DNA from: Epiperipatus broadwayi | Taxonomy: Eukaryota; Onychophora; Udeonychophora; Euonychophora; Peripatidae | DNA: 64,000 bases | Reading direction: 5' to 3' | Assembly: GCA_028023455.1 (NCBI GenBank) | Contig: JAQFVV010012442.1 | Location: 2,925,477-2,989,476, forward strand | Part shown: one piece after another, positions 12,490 to 23,482 of the stretch | Numbering within the stretch: the stretch's first letter is position 1 | How the letters are laid out: each line of letters begins with the position of its first letter | Program-made: the position numbers and the translations under genes | The notes under the pieces: generated by a model | The model's input: only the letters and a program-made list of their open reading frames with translations | Told to the model about the DNA's origin: nothing | Database searches by the model: none

Positions 12490-14385
12490 ATGGGGGCCCA
12501 ATACTCTAATATTTTTGCTACAGAATTAAAAAACAATCTCAGTAATAGCCAAATAAATGAAAATATACAAAAAACACAAAATGATACCTTTGAGTTGGGG
12601 AAAGTCCAACATAATAAAATAAATATTTCTGATATAAACATCCCTACATATGCAAATATCCTTAGAAGCAAATCACTCTCAAATGCCTCTCATAATCAAA
12701 TGCATCTCATAATATACATAACATTAGTGATAATATTACTTTGCTTGATTTAATGGAAATGGATGTTGATCAGCATAGCACTTTTAAACAATCATCCACA
12801 ACACATATTTCTTTAATACATGTGACTATAATGAGGAGCAGTATCGAGACCTCACCGAATGTTTCACCAGCACTATACCCAATAATCTTTATAAGTCATT
12901 GATCAACTTCAGTGGTGATAACAACCTGATCCTAGCTGTTACTAATGATAACTGTGCATTGTTCATGTTCCCCACTGAATTGCTATATGAAACTATTAAA
13001 GAAAAAGATTTAAGCCAAGGTATCATAAGATCTTGAGACATCCTAATGACCGCTATGTTGCTCTGGAATTTACTAACTGGGCAGCCAAGAATTACTTTAA
13101 AAGCAATATCGGGGTATTAAATGATAAATTCATATGTTACATTGATCTCACTAGGCCTAATATAATTTCTGGTAAGATTAAAAATTGTCATATGAACTTC
13201 TACCAAGAACATCTACAGGAATGACTCAAAGCCTTTGGCAATATTAATAAGTTTCAATACCTTCCTGTTGATTCAGATGGACTACATTTTCTATCTAACA
13301 ATGCAACTTTTCAAATAGCAATTAAACAAAATGTCTCACCCCCTGACATACCTACCCTGTTTAACTGTAAAGGCTCACACATGATCCTCTCTTTACATGG
13401 AGTTAGACCAAAGTGTTTCCATTGTTGTGAGAGGACCCACTCAGTGAAAGATTGCCAATCAAGAATATGCTCTAATTATAGAATCAAAAAGAGTGTCATA
13501 GATGCAAAAAAAAATTTACATCAGCTTCTCAACATACTGCACAATCATAATCATCCATAACTAAGGACGGATCAAAAACATAACCCCAAATTATAATTTC
13601 CTCCAAAGAATATCAAATGAATAATCAACAACTATCTGGCTTGCAACAACCTTATGACAGAAGTGTAGTCAGAGAAGAAGAAACATCAGATATTACACAA
13701 GATTGTTTTCTTGTAGATGAGGCTATACTTCCACTGGCCTCAAAAGGAAGAAATTATACACAAAGCCAACTACATCATGCTGAAATAATGGGATCAACAC
13801 AACAAACTGTGGTGGAGAAAGATACTTCAGACAATCCCACATGCTATCAGCAAAATGACAGCACTACTCCAAACACTCCTGTCAAGAAGCCTCTAAACAA
13901 AATATAGTTACTTATCAGACTAAAGTTACTAATTTGAGATGCACAACAAGTATGAACAAGCAGCTTAAAAGTAACAAGTCTATCACCCCCAACCAAGGAG
14001 ATATTAGCTCTGAAGAGGAATCTCCAATGGAAGTGCCTATAGATAAGTCCAGTACTAAGAAAAGTAAATCAGCCATTATGCACAAGTCTAGCTCAGAAGA
14101 TGAAAAATCTCTGGGGAAGAAAAACAGATATTTATCTCTTAAGCAGAAGAAGAAATCCAATATTCCAATACTTAAGGAAATAAGTCCAGAGAAGAAATGT
14201 CAGTTATCAGATGAGGATAATAGGATATTGAGTCTTAATTCATTAGAAGAGTAGCTGGTGATGTACATCGGGTCATCGATGTTGACACAGATTGCAACCC
14301 AATGATTGAACCTATTGTGTTAAAAGAAACCTCAGATAACATAATTGAAGATCCAGACTATAAAGGTCCAGATTATTCCAACTAG
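12490..14385 (+). pseudogene. LINE ORF1 (gag-like, CCHC zinc knuckle), degenerate
   Basis: Open segments join across stops: 12490-12750 begins MGAQYSNIFATELKN and includes YANILRSKS; 12825-13035 and 13033-13224 hold a globular region; 13230-13550 contains the knuckle CFHCCERTHSVKDC (CX2CX4HX4C, 13414-13455) preceded by LHGVRPK, a position typical of L1/Tx1-group ORF1 proteins. The C-terminal third (13617-14385) is hydrophilic, with Ser/Glu/Lys clusters such as SSEEESPMEVP and KKSKSAIMHKSSSEDEK, ending at a TAG at 14383-14385. The protein would bind the element's RNA. At least four stops or frameshifts inactivate it. Confidence 0.75.
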
Positions 14386-14466
14386 AATTTACATTATATT
14401 TATGCTGAGAATTAAAAGGGAACCTTATATTCTTTGTGGTAGATTTAAAAGATACATAGCCCAAGT

Positions 14467-15215
14467 ATGTTGCATAAGTTGGTAGTAGTAAATGAAAGGG
14501 GCATCAATTCATTGGAAAGGATATATGCTATTGAACAATGGATCTCAATCAATAATACACATTTATTTTTTATGAGTGAAACAAAATATCACTCAAATTC
14601 AGATTATAGAATTAGAGAATGTCTTGAATCTCTTTGATACATAGCTTTCTCTGATAGTGTTACTGCATCTGGTGAAGTCGGTTTACTTATTAATAAAAAA
14701 ACATCCACCTAATAAATTTGTAATTCTCTATAAATATAATAACCTTATTGCTATATCAGTCACATATCAAAATTTGGTAATCAATATAAATTTATGTGTA
14801 TGCAGATAGGTCCTGCTGCACATTAATGAAAGTCTTTATCATAATAAATATGTTATTGGTAAATAATAACAACCCCACCCTAATCTTTGGCGACTTTAAT
14901 ATCACTTATGCAAAATTCACAAAAACCTATATTCACTTGATAGACAAGCCATTTATGAGTGGTGGGGGTCATCTGCCTGATAATTCCTACTCTTTTTACA
15001 CCAGAAAATACAGGTCACTTATTGATCTATTCTTTTATACACCTGACATACATTTTCTCATCACTGCAAAATTAGAACATGTGGTCTTTTCAGACCATCT
15101 TGCCCTAGTAGTTCAGATTGAAGCTGCTAATAATGTCACTCCTGCTTGCAACACTATCAGAATGTTGACAAAATCGAATATAACAGAAGCCATACCATCT
15201 GAGGCTTATATATAT
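14467..15215 (+). pseudogene. LINE ORF2, endonuclease domain, degenerate
   Basis: Translation from the ATG at 14467 starts MLHKLVVVNERGINSLERI, typical of the APE endonuclease strand 1 and helix. FMSETKYHS carries the catalytic glutamate, and GEVGLLINKK follows after an in-frame stop. In the next segment (14796 onward) IFGDFN (14889-14900) and FSDHLALVVQI (from 15087) are the conserved active-site motifs. It would nick target DNA for target-primed reverse transcription. Stops at about 14636 and 14709 and a frame change break it. Confidence 0.8.
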
Positions 15216-15223
15216 TTTTATAT

Positions 15224-15311
<88 letters not shown>
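15216..15311. repeat. (TA)n expansion inside LINE ORF2
   Basis: About 45 TA units sit between the endonuclease and reverse transcriptase domains. The flanking ORF2 sequence seems otherwise continuous, so the tract arose or expanded after insertion. Confidence 0.95.
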
Positions 15312-15313
<2 letters not shown>

Positions 15314-15316
15314 TTT

Positions 15317-17389
15317 CCAAACCTATAGAGGAAGCATGGTTTGCCTTTATTGGTATTCTTCAATCGATCATCTCCTACCAATACAATTAAGCAAAAGGGA
15401 CCGTTGGTGTTACTAAAAGACTTGGATGAGCTTGATTTCAGAATAAAGTCATTTAACTCTGCCTCATCTTCTATAGATGAAATTTTACCTGTTAAGCTAC
15501 AGTATAAAGCCAAACAGAAGACACTTGCAGATTATCTGTCTATAAAGCGTGCCAAGGTTTTTCTGATTCAGCAGAACTGTTGGACTAGAAGCTACTTCTG
15601 TTGGGCAATGGGTGCTATTAATCCCACCTACTCCCACTATCATCAATATTGATGGTGAGTCCTTTGTTGGTCTGCCAATGATTAAGGAAATACATAAAAA
15701 CTTTGAACAAAAATTTCATTGACTCAGCCATGTTAAAACTCCCATTGAAGACTTTTTAATTTGTCAAGATCATCATGGTATCACTGAAGATATGCTGAAA
15801 GCCAAACTCCAAGCATTGCTAGATAAAATACACCCCAGACTTTATTCTAAACTGTGCTTCCTGTTAGATCATCTAAGCCACTTTACAATTCCCATCCTAT
15901 TTAGAATGACCAACCATATGGCACAGGAGAAAAGAACAACCCCCCACCTATATACTATTGATTTAGTCCCCTTCCCAAGGAAGCATAAAGATCCCTACAC
16001 CCTCAAAAACATTTGGACTACTTCTATGTCCCTGCTCATCATTAAAATCTTGGATTCTGTCATAAAAGATAAGATACAGGATAAGATACTCCAAAATATA
16101 TCTTCTTCCCAATTTGCAAAGAAACATTCCTCACCAATTTTAGCTATTCGTCAAGTTAAAATATTAATTGATTATGTTAGACAACAGAGAAAGCAGGCTG
16201 TCATAGCTATCCAGCTTGATTTCAATGCAGAATTTGACTCTGTTAATATCAGTACTCTTCTAAACCTGCTGAAAGGCCATCACATTCAAACCTCTAACAT
16301 ATAGATTATAGATAACCTCATATCTAACAGAGAAATTTCTGTCTCGCTGAATGGCAAGCTCTCTTCATTTTTTCAACCTAACACATCCATTCTGCAAGGC
16401 TCACCCCTCAGTGCTCTTTTCTTTATAGACTACATTGATCCACTGTTGAAAGCCATCAAACAGCAACTACCTGGTGTCTATGTACAAAGGCTTGCCAAAT
16501 TGATAAAGATCATGGCTTATATGGATGACGTAATCATCTTCCTACCTTCAACAACCTATTTACCCCAGTTAGACTCCATATTATATAAATACACAGCTGA
16601 CTATAGTCTCACCATCAACCCATTGAAATCAGCTATATGGAAGGTATCCTCTGGTCAGAAGATTGTATCCAAATTTTCAGCCAACCCTCAAAAGTTTTTG
16701 GGCTTTGAGATATCCAAAACATAATTCCAAATGTCCAAAGATATTCAAAATCACATTCTGCGCTCAATGGAAATACTTACTAAATGTCTGTCTAAAGTCT
16801 ACCTTTCCTTACATGGTAAGGTAATGCTTTTCAATATGAAGATCATACCAAGCTTAATTATTACATGCCCATCATGAGGATCACTAAAACTTTTATCAAT
16901 AAAATGAATTCTCTTGCATCCCAACTTTTCTGGGGAGGTAAAGTTGTTGCAATTAGCATTAACAGGTTGCAACTTCATCAGAAGTATAATGGACTTTCTT
17001 ATCATGCTATTCAAGCCATTCATATTCAAAAGATATTAAAATTTTATCACCATGCTTACTAAATCATTTGGATATGAGCAAGTCTTTTTGCCAGTTATCC
17101 CAACAGATAGACCCCATCCTAGATTCAAGAATTTTCTTGATGTCACGATTGATTGATCAAAAGCTACATGGTAATTATGAATGATATGCTTGATAACAGG
17201 ATTAATATTTGGCAAGCACATAGTCTCATTCACCCTGTCACAATTCCCATAACCCTACTACTTGCCCTGACCAATAATAAGATCACCTCCCTCTTCAGGT
17301 GCAGGGCTATGGAACTGAAATTCTTTGATTTCATTATTAAGATAAATTTAAATGCAATTAACACTAATTGGTTTCTCTTTCATAGGTGA
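15317..17389 (+). pseudogene. LINE ORF2, reverse transcriptase domain, degenerate
   Basis: Fragments in order: 15341-15560 linker; 15792-16304 with LVPFPRKHKD, the SSQFAKKHSSPILAIRQ palm entry and LDFNAEFDSV (motif A, 16216-16245, aspartate kept); 16380-16440 with LQGSPLS (motif B); 16446-16724 with YMDDVIIFLP (YMDD box at 16518-16529, both aspartates kept) and KFLGFEIS (motif D/E region); and 16865-17062 with MNSLASQLFWGGKVVAIS, the post-RT motif seen in L1/Tx1-like elements. At least six frameshifts or stops separate them. The catalytic residues are conserved while the frames are broken, so this is a dead copy of a formerly active element. Confidence 0.85.
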
Positions 17390-17755
17390 GGCATCAACAA
17401 AATTCACCCAATCTGCCCCCTCTGCCAGACTCATGATGAAACATTTGACCATCTGGTTTACTTGTGCTATGGACTCTGGAGGTCTAGAAGGATTATTGCT
17501 GATAACCTTAAAGTGAATTTTTACCTTGTTACCTCTCTTAAGGACAGTATTAGGACAAGACCCACCCCTACTATTAGGTTGTCATTATTTATCAACTATG
17601 CATTCTGGTCTACTCATTGTAAAATGTTTTTCAATCTCGGTGCAATTCATGAGGGAAAATTCTTTCTGAATAAACTTATAAAATTTAAAAACTGTGACAT
17701 GCTCCTAGCTCCAAAAGTGTTATTCGAAGAAACATGGACTCTGCTTGCATTGTAA
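17390..17755 (+). pseudogene. LINE ORF2 C-terminal Cys/His region
   Basis: About 17392-17480 reads INKIHPICPLCQTHDETFDHLVYLC, the CX2C...H...C motif common at the C-terminus of L1-group ORF2 proteins, followed by an LWRSRR segment. The last frame ends with a TAA at about 17753-17755. This is the presumed end of ORF2. Confidence 0.7.
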
Positions 17756-18202
17756 GAATGATTGCTGGTAAAACGCTTTGTTTCTTCTCTCTAAGTTATT
17801 GCTGAAAGTGGTTTTGTTAATAATCAGAAGTTCAGATCCTTAATGTTTTCAAAATGGATAATATTTAACTGAACACATCAGATTTAGTTAAATATCTAAG
17901 CCTTCATAGTTGTAGTGATTTTGCCAATGGTGATCTGACCAAACTCTAGATTGACTAAGTGATTCTTGGTAGTGTGAGGAAATTTGTCTAGGTGAGTTGG
18001 GTGAGCTTAATTGGCCTACTTGTGTGTTAACAGTAGACCAGGTATTTGGATTTACCTTTTGCCCAGAATAATACTATCTTATATTTATTTATAATCATGT
18101 AATTCTTATTTATGTTTGTAATTCTAGCTTTCCTTTTAATTTATCATGTATACATAATTGTCACTGTAAACATTGTATTTGTTTAATAAATATTTTGGGA
18201 AA
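17756..18202 (+). other. 3' untranslated region of the L1/Tx1-like LINE
   Basis: Non-coding sequence ending in TTTAATAAATATTTTGGGAAAAA. It has a polyadenylation-type signal AATAAA 10-20 bases before a very short A tail, directly followed by the right target-site duplication. Confidence 0.75.
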
Positions 18203-18212
18203 AAATGCCTTT
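18203..18212. repeat. Right target-site duplication of the inserted LINE
   Basis: AAATGCCTTT, matching 12430-12439. Confidence 0.88.
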
Positions 18213-20015
18213 CATAATCTACCAATCCAAAGTGTAATGGCAACTCATACTCATTTGTCTATTCTATAACTTCTTTCAATACCTGATTATGATCTACAGT
18301 ACTAAAACCACTTTTAAATCCAGCTTGTTCTCTTGGTTGGTGGAAATCCAATGTTCTCTGTAGACGAGTTGTTATTATCTTGCTAAAAATTTTGTATAAA
18401 CAATTTTTTAATATCTACTTTATCAACTTTTTAAATATTAATATTAATAATGCATTCTTCCAATAATTTGGCACATCTTTATCATTTGGATATTTGGAAT
18501 GTAACTTTGAAAACAAAAATTATATTTCTTCACATGCTTCTTTTAATAAATCAGTAATAATTTCATCATTACCTGGAGCCTTTCTTCATATATTTAATAG
18601 CATGTCTCATTTCTTCATTTAAAATGATGGGAAATTCGGAAGATATAATGGATATAAAAGGTACTTGTTCATTATTACTACATAATTCTTGATATTACTA
18701 CATAATTCTTGATAAAAGTCTTCTACCCATTTCATGATATCACTTTTCTTTTTAATAATTACATTTTTTTCGTATTGCAGATATAAATTTCCTACGAATA
18801 CCAATATGTTGTTTTACACTCTTGAGATTTTTATTCTCTTCTACAGCTTTTCTTGCTAGTTCACACTTATACTTTCTTATATCATATTCAACTCTTTTCC
18901 ACACCATTTTACAGAATTCCAGATATTCAATCTTTTTGAATGCATCATTTTTGTATATTTTAACATTCCTTTTTTTCTTTATAACTTATCTAGTCTCAGT
19001 AAAAGTTTTATTGGTCAATTGCTGCTTTTGTCTACCAGCAATCTTTGTTGTAGTTATTTCATACTAATTTCATTCAAATCTAAATCATGTTCAAAATCTA
19101 GTAATACCTGAAACTGATTTGTAAGTTCTAATCTAAATTCATTAGAATATTTTTGAAGATTAGGAATATCAACTGTAAATATTGTTTTTCTTAATATTTT
19201 TTGTCTGTCTAGTTTTGCATTAATATGTATTTTGCATCTTACTAATCGATGATCACTTCCCATGTTAAATTTATTAAGAGCATTAAAATCTTAATATATG
19301 TATTTTACGTTAGTCAAAATGTAATCCAATTTTGCTGTACCTTCATTTAAATGCTTCCATGTCCATTTCTTTTTACCATTTTTCTCAAGAAAACATTCAT
19401 AATATAAAGTTTTTCTTTTTCTGCAAACTCCACAAACCTATGTCCTCTCTTATTTCTATTACCATAACCTAAATTACCTACAGCATTTTCATCTTTCATT
19501 TGTTTACGAATTCTAGTATTAAAATATCCCATACAAATTTCAAATGCTGTTTACTCTGATCAAAAGCCTTTTGTACATCCATATAAAAATCTTCTACTAC
19601 TTCTTCACTTTAAGAACTTGTTGGGGCATAAACCTGAATTATCTTCATTTTGGTATCTGCTATTAACTTGTATGACTAATCTTTCCACTCTGTCCGATGC
19701 ACCATCAATATCCACAATGTTGTTTTTCCACTTTTTATTTATAATGAATCCTGCTCAACTTGTATTTCCAATATTTGTGCTTCTATAGTTGAGTACATGT
19801 CGACTCTTTAAATCAATTGTCTCTTCACCTTTTTCTTCTAACTTTACAAAGTCAAATAATGTCCCATTTAATATAAGATAGTTCTTCTAATTCTTGCAAT
19901 CTTCCTTCACTTGAAAGTGATCTGCAGTTGTAAGTACCAAAATAAAAAGTCATCATCAAATGGCAGCCTGGGACTGCAATCAAGGGATTCTTAGCAGCCT
20001 CCACCTTTGGCCACC
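18213..20015 (-). pseudogene. RTE-type LINE, 5' segment (endonuclease and RT N-terminus)
   Basis: Read on the minus strand from about 19960: MTFYFGTYNCRSLSSEGRLQELEEL (endonuclease start), then GYFNTRIRKQ near 19530 (GDFN motif with D changed to Y), GNLGYGNRNKRGHRFVEFAEKEKLYIMN, GSDHRLVRCKIHINAKL near 19263 (SDH motif), the linker, and LYKIFSKIITTRLQRTLDFHQPREQAGFKSG-type residues near 18400-18310, ending in FGLVDYE at the junction with the inserted LINE. The reading resumes at KAFDSI on the other side. Together with 11395-12439 it gives ~2.85 kb, close to a complete RTE. A 20-bp tandem duplication lies at 18674-18713. Confidence 0.85.
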
Positions 20016-20402
20016 AACTACTGCCTTGGTTGGTAAATTTACAGTCTCATTGGAATAATGACCATGATTTATTTTTGTCTGTCATAATTATATATATTGA
20101 AAAAAATATTTATCATTTACACAAACTTTCATTCTGCCTTATTAGGCAACTGAGAAGAAAGACTGTGGTGTTTCTTGATCTTAAACTCAGATGTAAAAAT
20201 CCAAAAAACTCACCAAACTGGCTAATGCATGTTGGTGAGCAAACCATCCATGTTCATATACAATATGAATAATCACATAATAATAAGAGCTGCAATGACA
20301 AAAACATATGGAGTGGACATCAGGAATTTACCCTCTTCAGTTTCTTTAAGACCTCCAAGAAGAATCAGTCTGATTTCAGTTAATAGCAAAGTCCTTTCTG
20401 TA

Positions 20403-20407
<5 letters not shown>

Positions 20408-20456
<49 letters not shown>

Positions 20457-20472
20457 TATTATAGATAATTAT

Positions 20473-20508
<36 letters not shown>
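20408..20508. repeat. Compound (TA)n microsatellite
   Basis: Two TA runs (about 20408-20453 and 20475-20508) separated by a short GATATTATAGATAATTATAG-like spacer. It abuts the 3' end of the minus-strand PLE fragment. Confidence 0.95.
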
Positions 20509-20513
<5 letters not shown>

Positions 20514-20515
20514 CT

Positions 20516-21030
20516 AGAATATCTCTGTAATAAAAATACTATAGGTAAAATAGCTAATCCTTCAGTACAATGTCAAGTATTTTTCTCAGAGATTCTTTCT
20601 CAAATCATAAGAATGTATGTGATGAGATTTTAAATTGTTGTTTTTACTTTTATATTTTCTCACTATTCTCAGATTTTATTGGTTGATAACTTTTAAAAAA
20701 ATATTTATCCTCCTATAGTTTTATTCAAATATTGTTAATTTTCTTAATTTTCCACTTTTTATTTATGCTGTTAGGGCTTCCAAAAGTTTTTATAGTTTCT
20801 TTTAAAAGTTTCTCATCATATTGTTTACGTGTTTTATTAAAATTAGTGTCATGGTTAGTTAATTTAATGTGTGAATAAATGTCTGAAGGATTGGACTTCT
20901 CTCTAATCCCCAAAATATATTGTTTCTTTTTATGTTTATTCTATGATTTGTCTGTCCAATGTATGTGTAAACAAACTCCACATAAAATTTCATATTGTAA
21001 CAGTAAGAATTGTCCCTCCATGTAACAAAA
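20516..21030 (-). pseudogene. Penelope-like element 3' fragment (GIY-YIG), minus strand
   Basis: Minus-strand translation from about 21000 gives FVYTYIGQTNHRINIK, a good match to the YIG..R segment of a GIY-YIG nuclease. After a frameshift follow NPSDIYSHIKLTNHDTNF and YDEKLLKETIKTFGSPN, the later nuclease helices. Downstream non-coding sequence (20760-20520) aligns with the arms of the palindrome at 10793-11300. Its hammerhead region is degenerate: the position equivalent to GAAACGTCAGC reads GAAGGATTAGC. Only the 3' end remains; no RT is visible upstream. Confidence 0.75.
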
Positions 21031-21251
21031 TCTAGAACACAGGCAAAATACACTAAAGCTGATCAAATCCAGATCCTGGGATACAGAATCCGACCAACAT
21101 TCAATCCTTTCACCACTGCTCAATGATCTTATACCCTATGGATTACATTTCTCAACTTTCACAGACATTCAATTTAACCACAATCCAGTAGTCACTCAGG
21201 GTGGAACAAAAGACTCGTAAATTTGTTAACTTATCACTGATTTGGGTCAGA

Positions 21252-21370
21252 TATACACATATATGACTATGTGATTAATTAAGGAATCTAATAGAATTAT
21301 ATATATATATATGACTATGCACATATATGACTATGCGATTAATTAAGAAATCTAGTAGAATGATATATGT
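21252..21370. repeat. Imperfect tandem duplication (period ~67 bp)
   Basis: The block CACATATATGACTATG, then GATTAATTAA, GAATCTA and TAGAAT occurs near 21252 and again near 21319 with a few substitutions. The first copy ends in a short TA run. Confidence 0.8.
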
Positions 21371-21563
21371 GCAATTAAATCTAGAGCTGGATAAAATGAA
21401 CTCACGGACAATAAAGATATGAAAACGAGTTATAATTTTAAATATTATTAATTTAATAAAACAATAACAAATATTAAATCAAAATATGCACAATTATATA
21501 ATGAGAATGTGAGAGATTATGCTCACAGGCATTGCATAACTAATGAGATTAATGTTACATATT

Positions 21564-21848
21564 ATCTCTTTATAAGTGTACAAAAAAATATAGTGCGGTA
21601 TTGAAGTTTATGTCTATATTATATGCCAAATTTCTAGCTCTTGTGTAGTCTGCTAAATCATATGCAACTTAATAACCAAAGTTATATAACTAACTTAATA
21701 GTGCTCATCTCTTTATAAGTGTACAAAAAAATATAGTGTGGTATTGAAGTTTATGTCTATATTATATGCCAAATTTCTAGCTCTTGTGTAGTCTGCTAAA
21801 TCATATGCAACTTAATAACCAAAGTTATATAACTAACTTAATAGTGCT
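21564..21848. repeat. 143-bp tandem duplication
   Basis: 21564-21706 is repeated at 21707-21848 with one clear substitution (GTGCGGTA versus GTGTGGTA). The near identity implies a recent duplication. No ORF or RNA structure was recognised in the unit. Confidence 0.95.
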
Positions 21849-22383
21849 TCTGTGGCCACTATCTATACAAAGTTAAGTCAAGCTCATAATTTGGCTCAGA
21901 GATAGGCAGGTTAGCATGTTAACCTAGATTAGGATATGCATTGATGCTAGATAAGCATTTAATATAAAGGGAGAGAAAACTGGTTTATTATAGGTTTACC
22001 TATATACTCTATGGAACATATTAAAATACGAATAAACTAGAAGGTGCAAATAGGTCATTATTTATGGGTTTCAGCCTCAAAGGCTTGTTTGCCCTACAAC
22101 TGCTCAACTTGCTATGAATAGGAACATTGCTAGTTCAGGGAGTCGGATAAGCATTAATTATGAATAATCTAGGTCCTTGTGCCATAGTTTTTAAAAAAGT
22201 GTGCTTTACCCAAACTAAGTGGATAAGTATGACCTCTGCCAGAAACTCATCAAGAATCATGCAGCAAGCAAATAATTGTACATTGCATACTTAGTAAGGA
22301 CACATCCACAACTTATACATGTATAATGAAAATACGTAAAATTATATTATTGTGCCTTAAAAATAGATAGTGTCTATTTGCAT
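21849..22383. other. No gene seen
   Basis: Somewhat less AT-rich than the surroundings. Neither strand shows a domain. Confidence 0.5.
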
Positions 22384-22391
22384 ATCTATAC
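22384..22391. repeat. Left 8-bp target-site duplication of the hAT element
   Basis: ATCTATAC, identical to 23475-23482. Confidence 0.9.
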
Positions 22392-23474
22392 CAGTGGTCT
22401 TCAACCACCGGGCTGCAGACCGGCATCAGGCCACAGAAGTTTTCTGTCGATCCACAGCTAGACTAGCAAGAAAGTTTGTAATAACAAAATAAGATTTTAA
22501 ACTTTTAATTAATATGTACAATTTTTATTTATTTTTTCATCGCATTTTTTCCTGATTTAAAAAAAAGAAACACAACAAAAACAAAATCTAATCAGTCATA
22601 CATAAATTAATTTGTTTTTCTATTTATCACAGATGTTTATGGGGGGGGGTAGAAAAAAGTTTTTTTATTATACAAACTCCGGTTGTCTTTTGATAGCCAA
22701 TCATGGCTGCTTATCAGGGTTGTTAAAACAATAAAATGTAACGTGCCTTTTTTTGATCTCTTAAATTTTTCTATGGCAATTTTTTTTTGTCTTGTAATAT
22801 TATTACCTTTTTTTTTAAAAATAAAAACCAAAAAATAAGTTCTGTCAACTTTTACAAAGTATTTCTCAATACACCCCCACCATCCCAAAATAAAGTAAGA
22901 TCAACATTTTCACTTTTTCGAGTTTCATTTTTTTTTTTTGTTTTGTTTAAAAATATGCCCACTTTTTTTTGCTTTACTTGTATACCACTAAAATAATAAA
23001 ACTTTTATTTTTAAAACCAATTTCAGTTACGTTTTTTAAAAAATAAAAATAAACAAAAAATAACTTTGGTGTCTATCTTTTGTCTCAGTATTTCTCACCC
23101 CCCCCCCAAATAAAATAAAATCAAAACTTTTGACTTTTTTAACATTCAGGTGAATAACATTTTATTCTTGCATGTTTTAACAATGAAATAATAAACGTAA
23201 AATGCAAGCACATTAATGAGAACGATTGTTATTGTATGTTTTCTGTAGCAGTATGACTGCACAACTCGAGAAAGAGTGTTTAGCATGTGAAGGTAAGTAA
23301 CACCATTACAATACACAATAACTAGTGTGCTGCTTTGATCAGTTAAAACAATTATGCTTATCTAAGGCTAATCAGGTTACATCTTTAAGAAAATTTATCT
23401 AAACTTCTGCTGGTCCATGAAATCTTATCTTTATTTTTACTGGGCCGCAGGTGTGAAAAGGTGGAAGACCACTG
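22392..23474. mobile_element. Non-autonomous hAT-type transposon (1083 bp)
   Basis: The left end CAGTGGTCTTCAACC and the right end GGTGGAAGACCACTG form terminal inverted repeats of about 15 bp with one mismatch. Both ends are flanked by the same 8 bp, ATCTATAC. CAGTGG-type ends and 8-bp duplications are diagnostic of the hAT superfamily. The subterminal regions (GGGCTGCAGACCGG on the left, CTGGGCCGCAGG on the right) are GC-rich relative to the interior. The interior is homopolymer-rich, with two diverged copies of a C-run block (near 22870 and 23098) and a G run at 22641. It encodes no transposase, so mobility would need an autonomous hAT elsewhere. Confidence 0.9.
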
Positions 23475-23482
23475 ATCTATAC
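23475..23482. repeat. Right 8-bp target-site duplication of the hAT element
   Basis: ATCTATAC, matching the left copy. Confidence 0.9.

Larger units (their letters stand above)
12440..18202 (+). mobile_element. L1/Tx1-like LINE inserted in the RTE element (5.76 kb)
   Basis: The block is bounded by the 10-bp duplication AAATGCCTTT. It contains, in order on the plus strand, an ORF1 with a CCHC knuckle, an APE-type endonuclease, a reverse transcriptase with YMDD, a C-terminal Cys/His segment, and a 3' end with AATAAA followed by a short A run. The layout, the FWGGK-type motif after RT and the CP-C...H...C tail fit the L1/Tx1 group of non-LTR elements; clade assignment is by eye. It lies opposite in orientation to the RTE it split. 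The 5' end begins about 50 bp before the first ORF1 Met codon, so it is nearly full length, but all frames carry stops. Confidence 0.85.
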
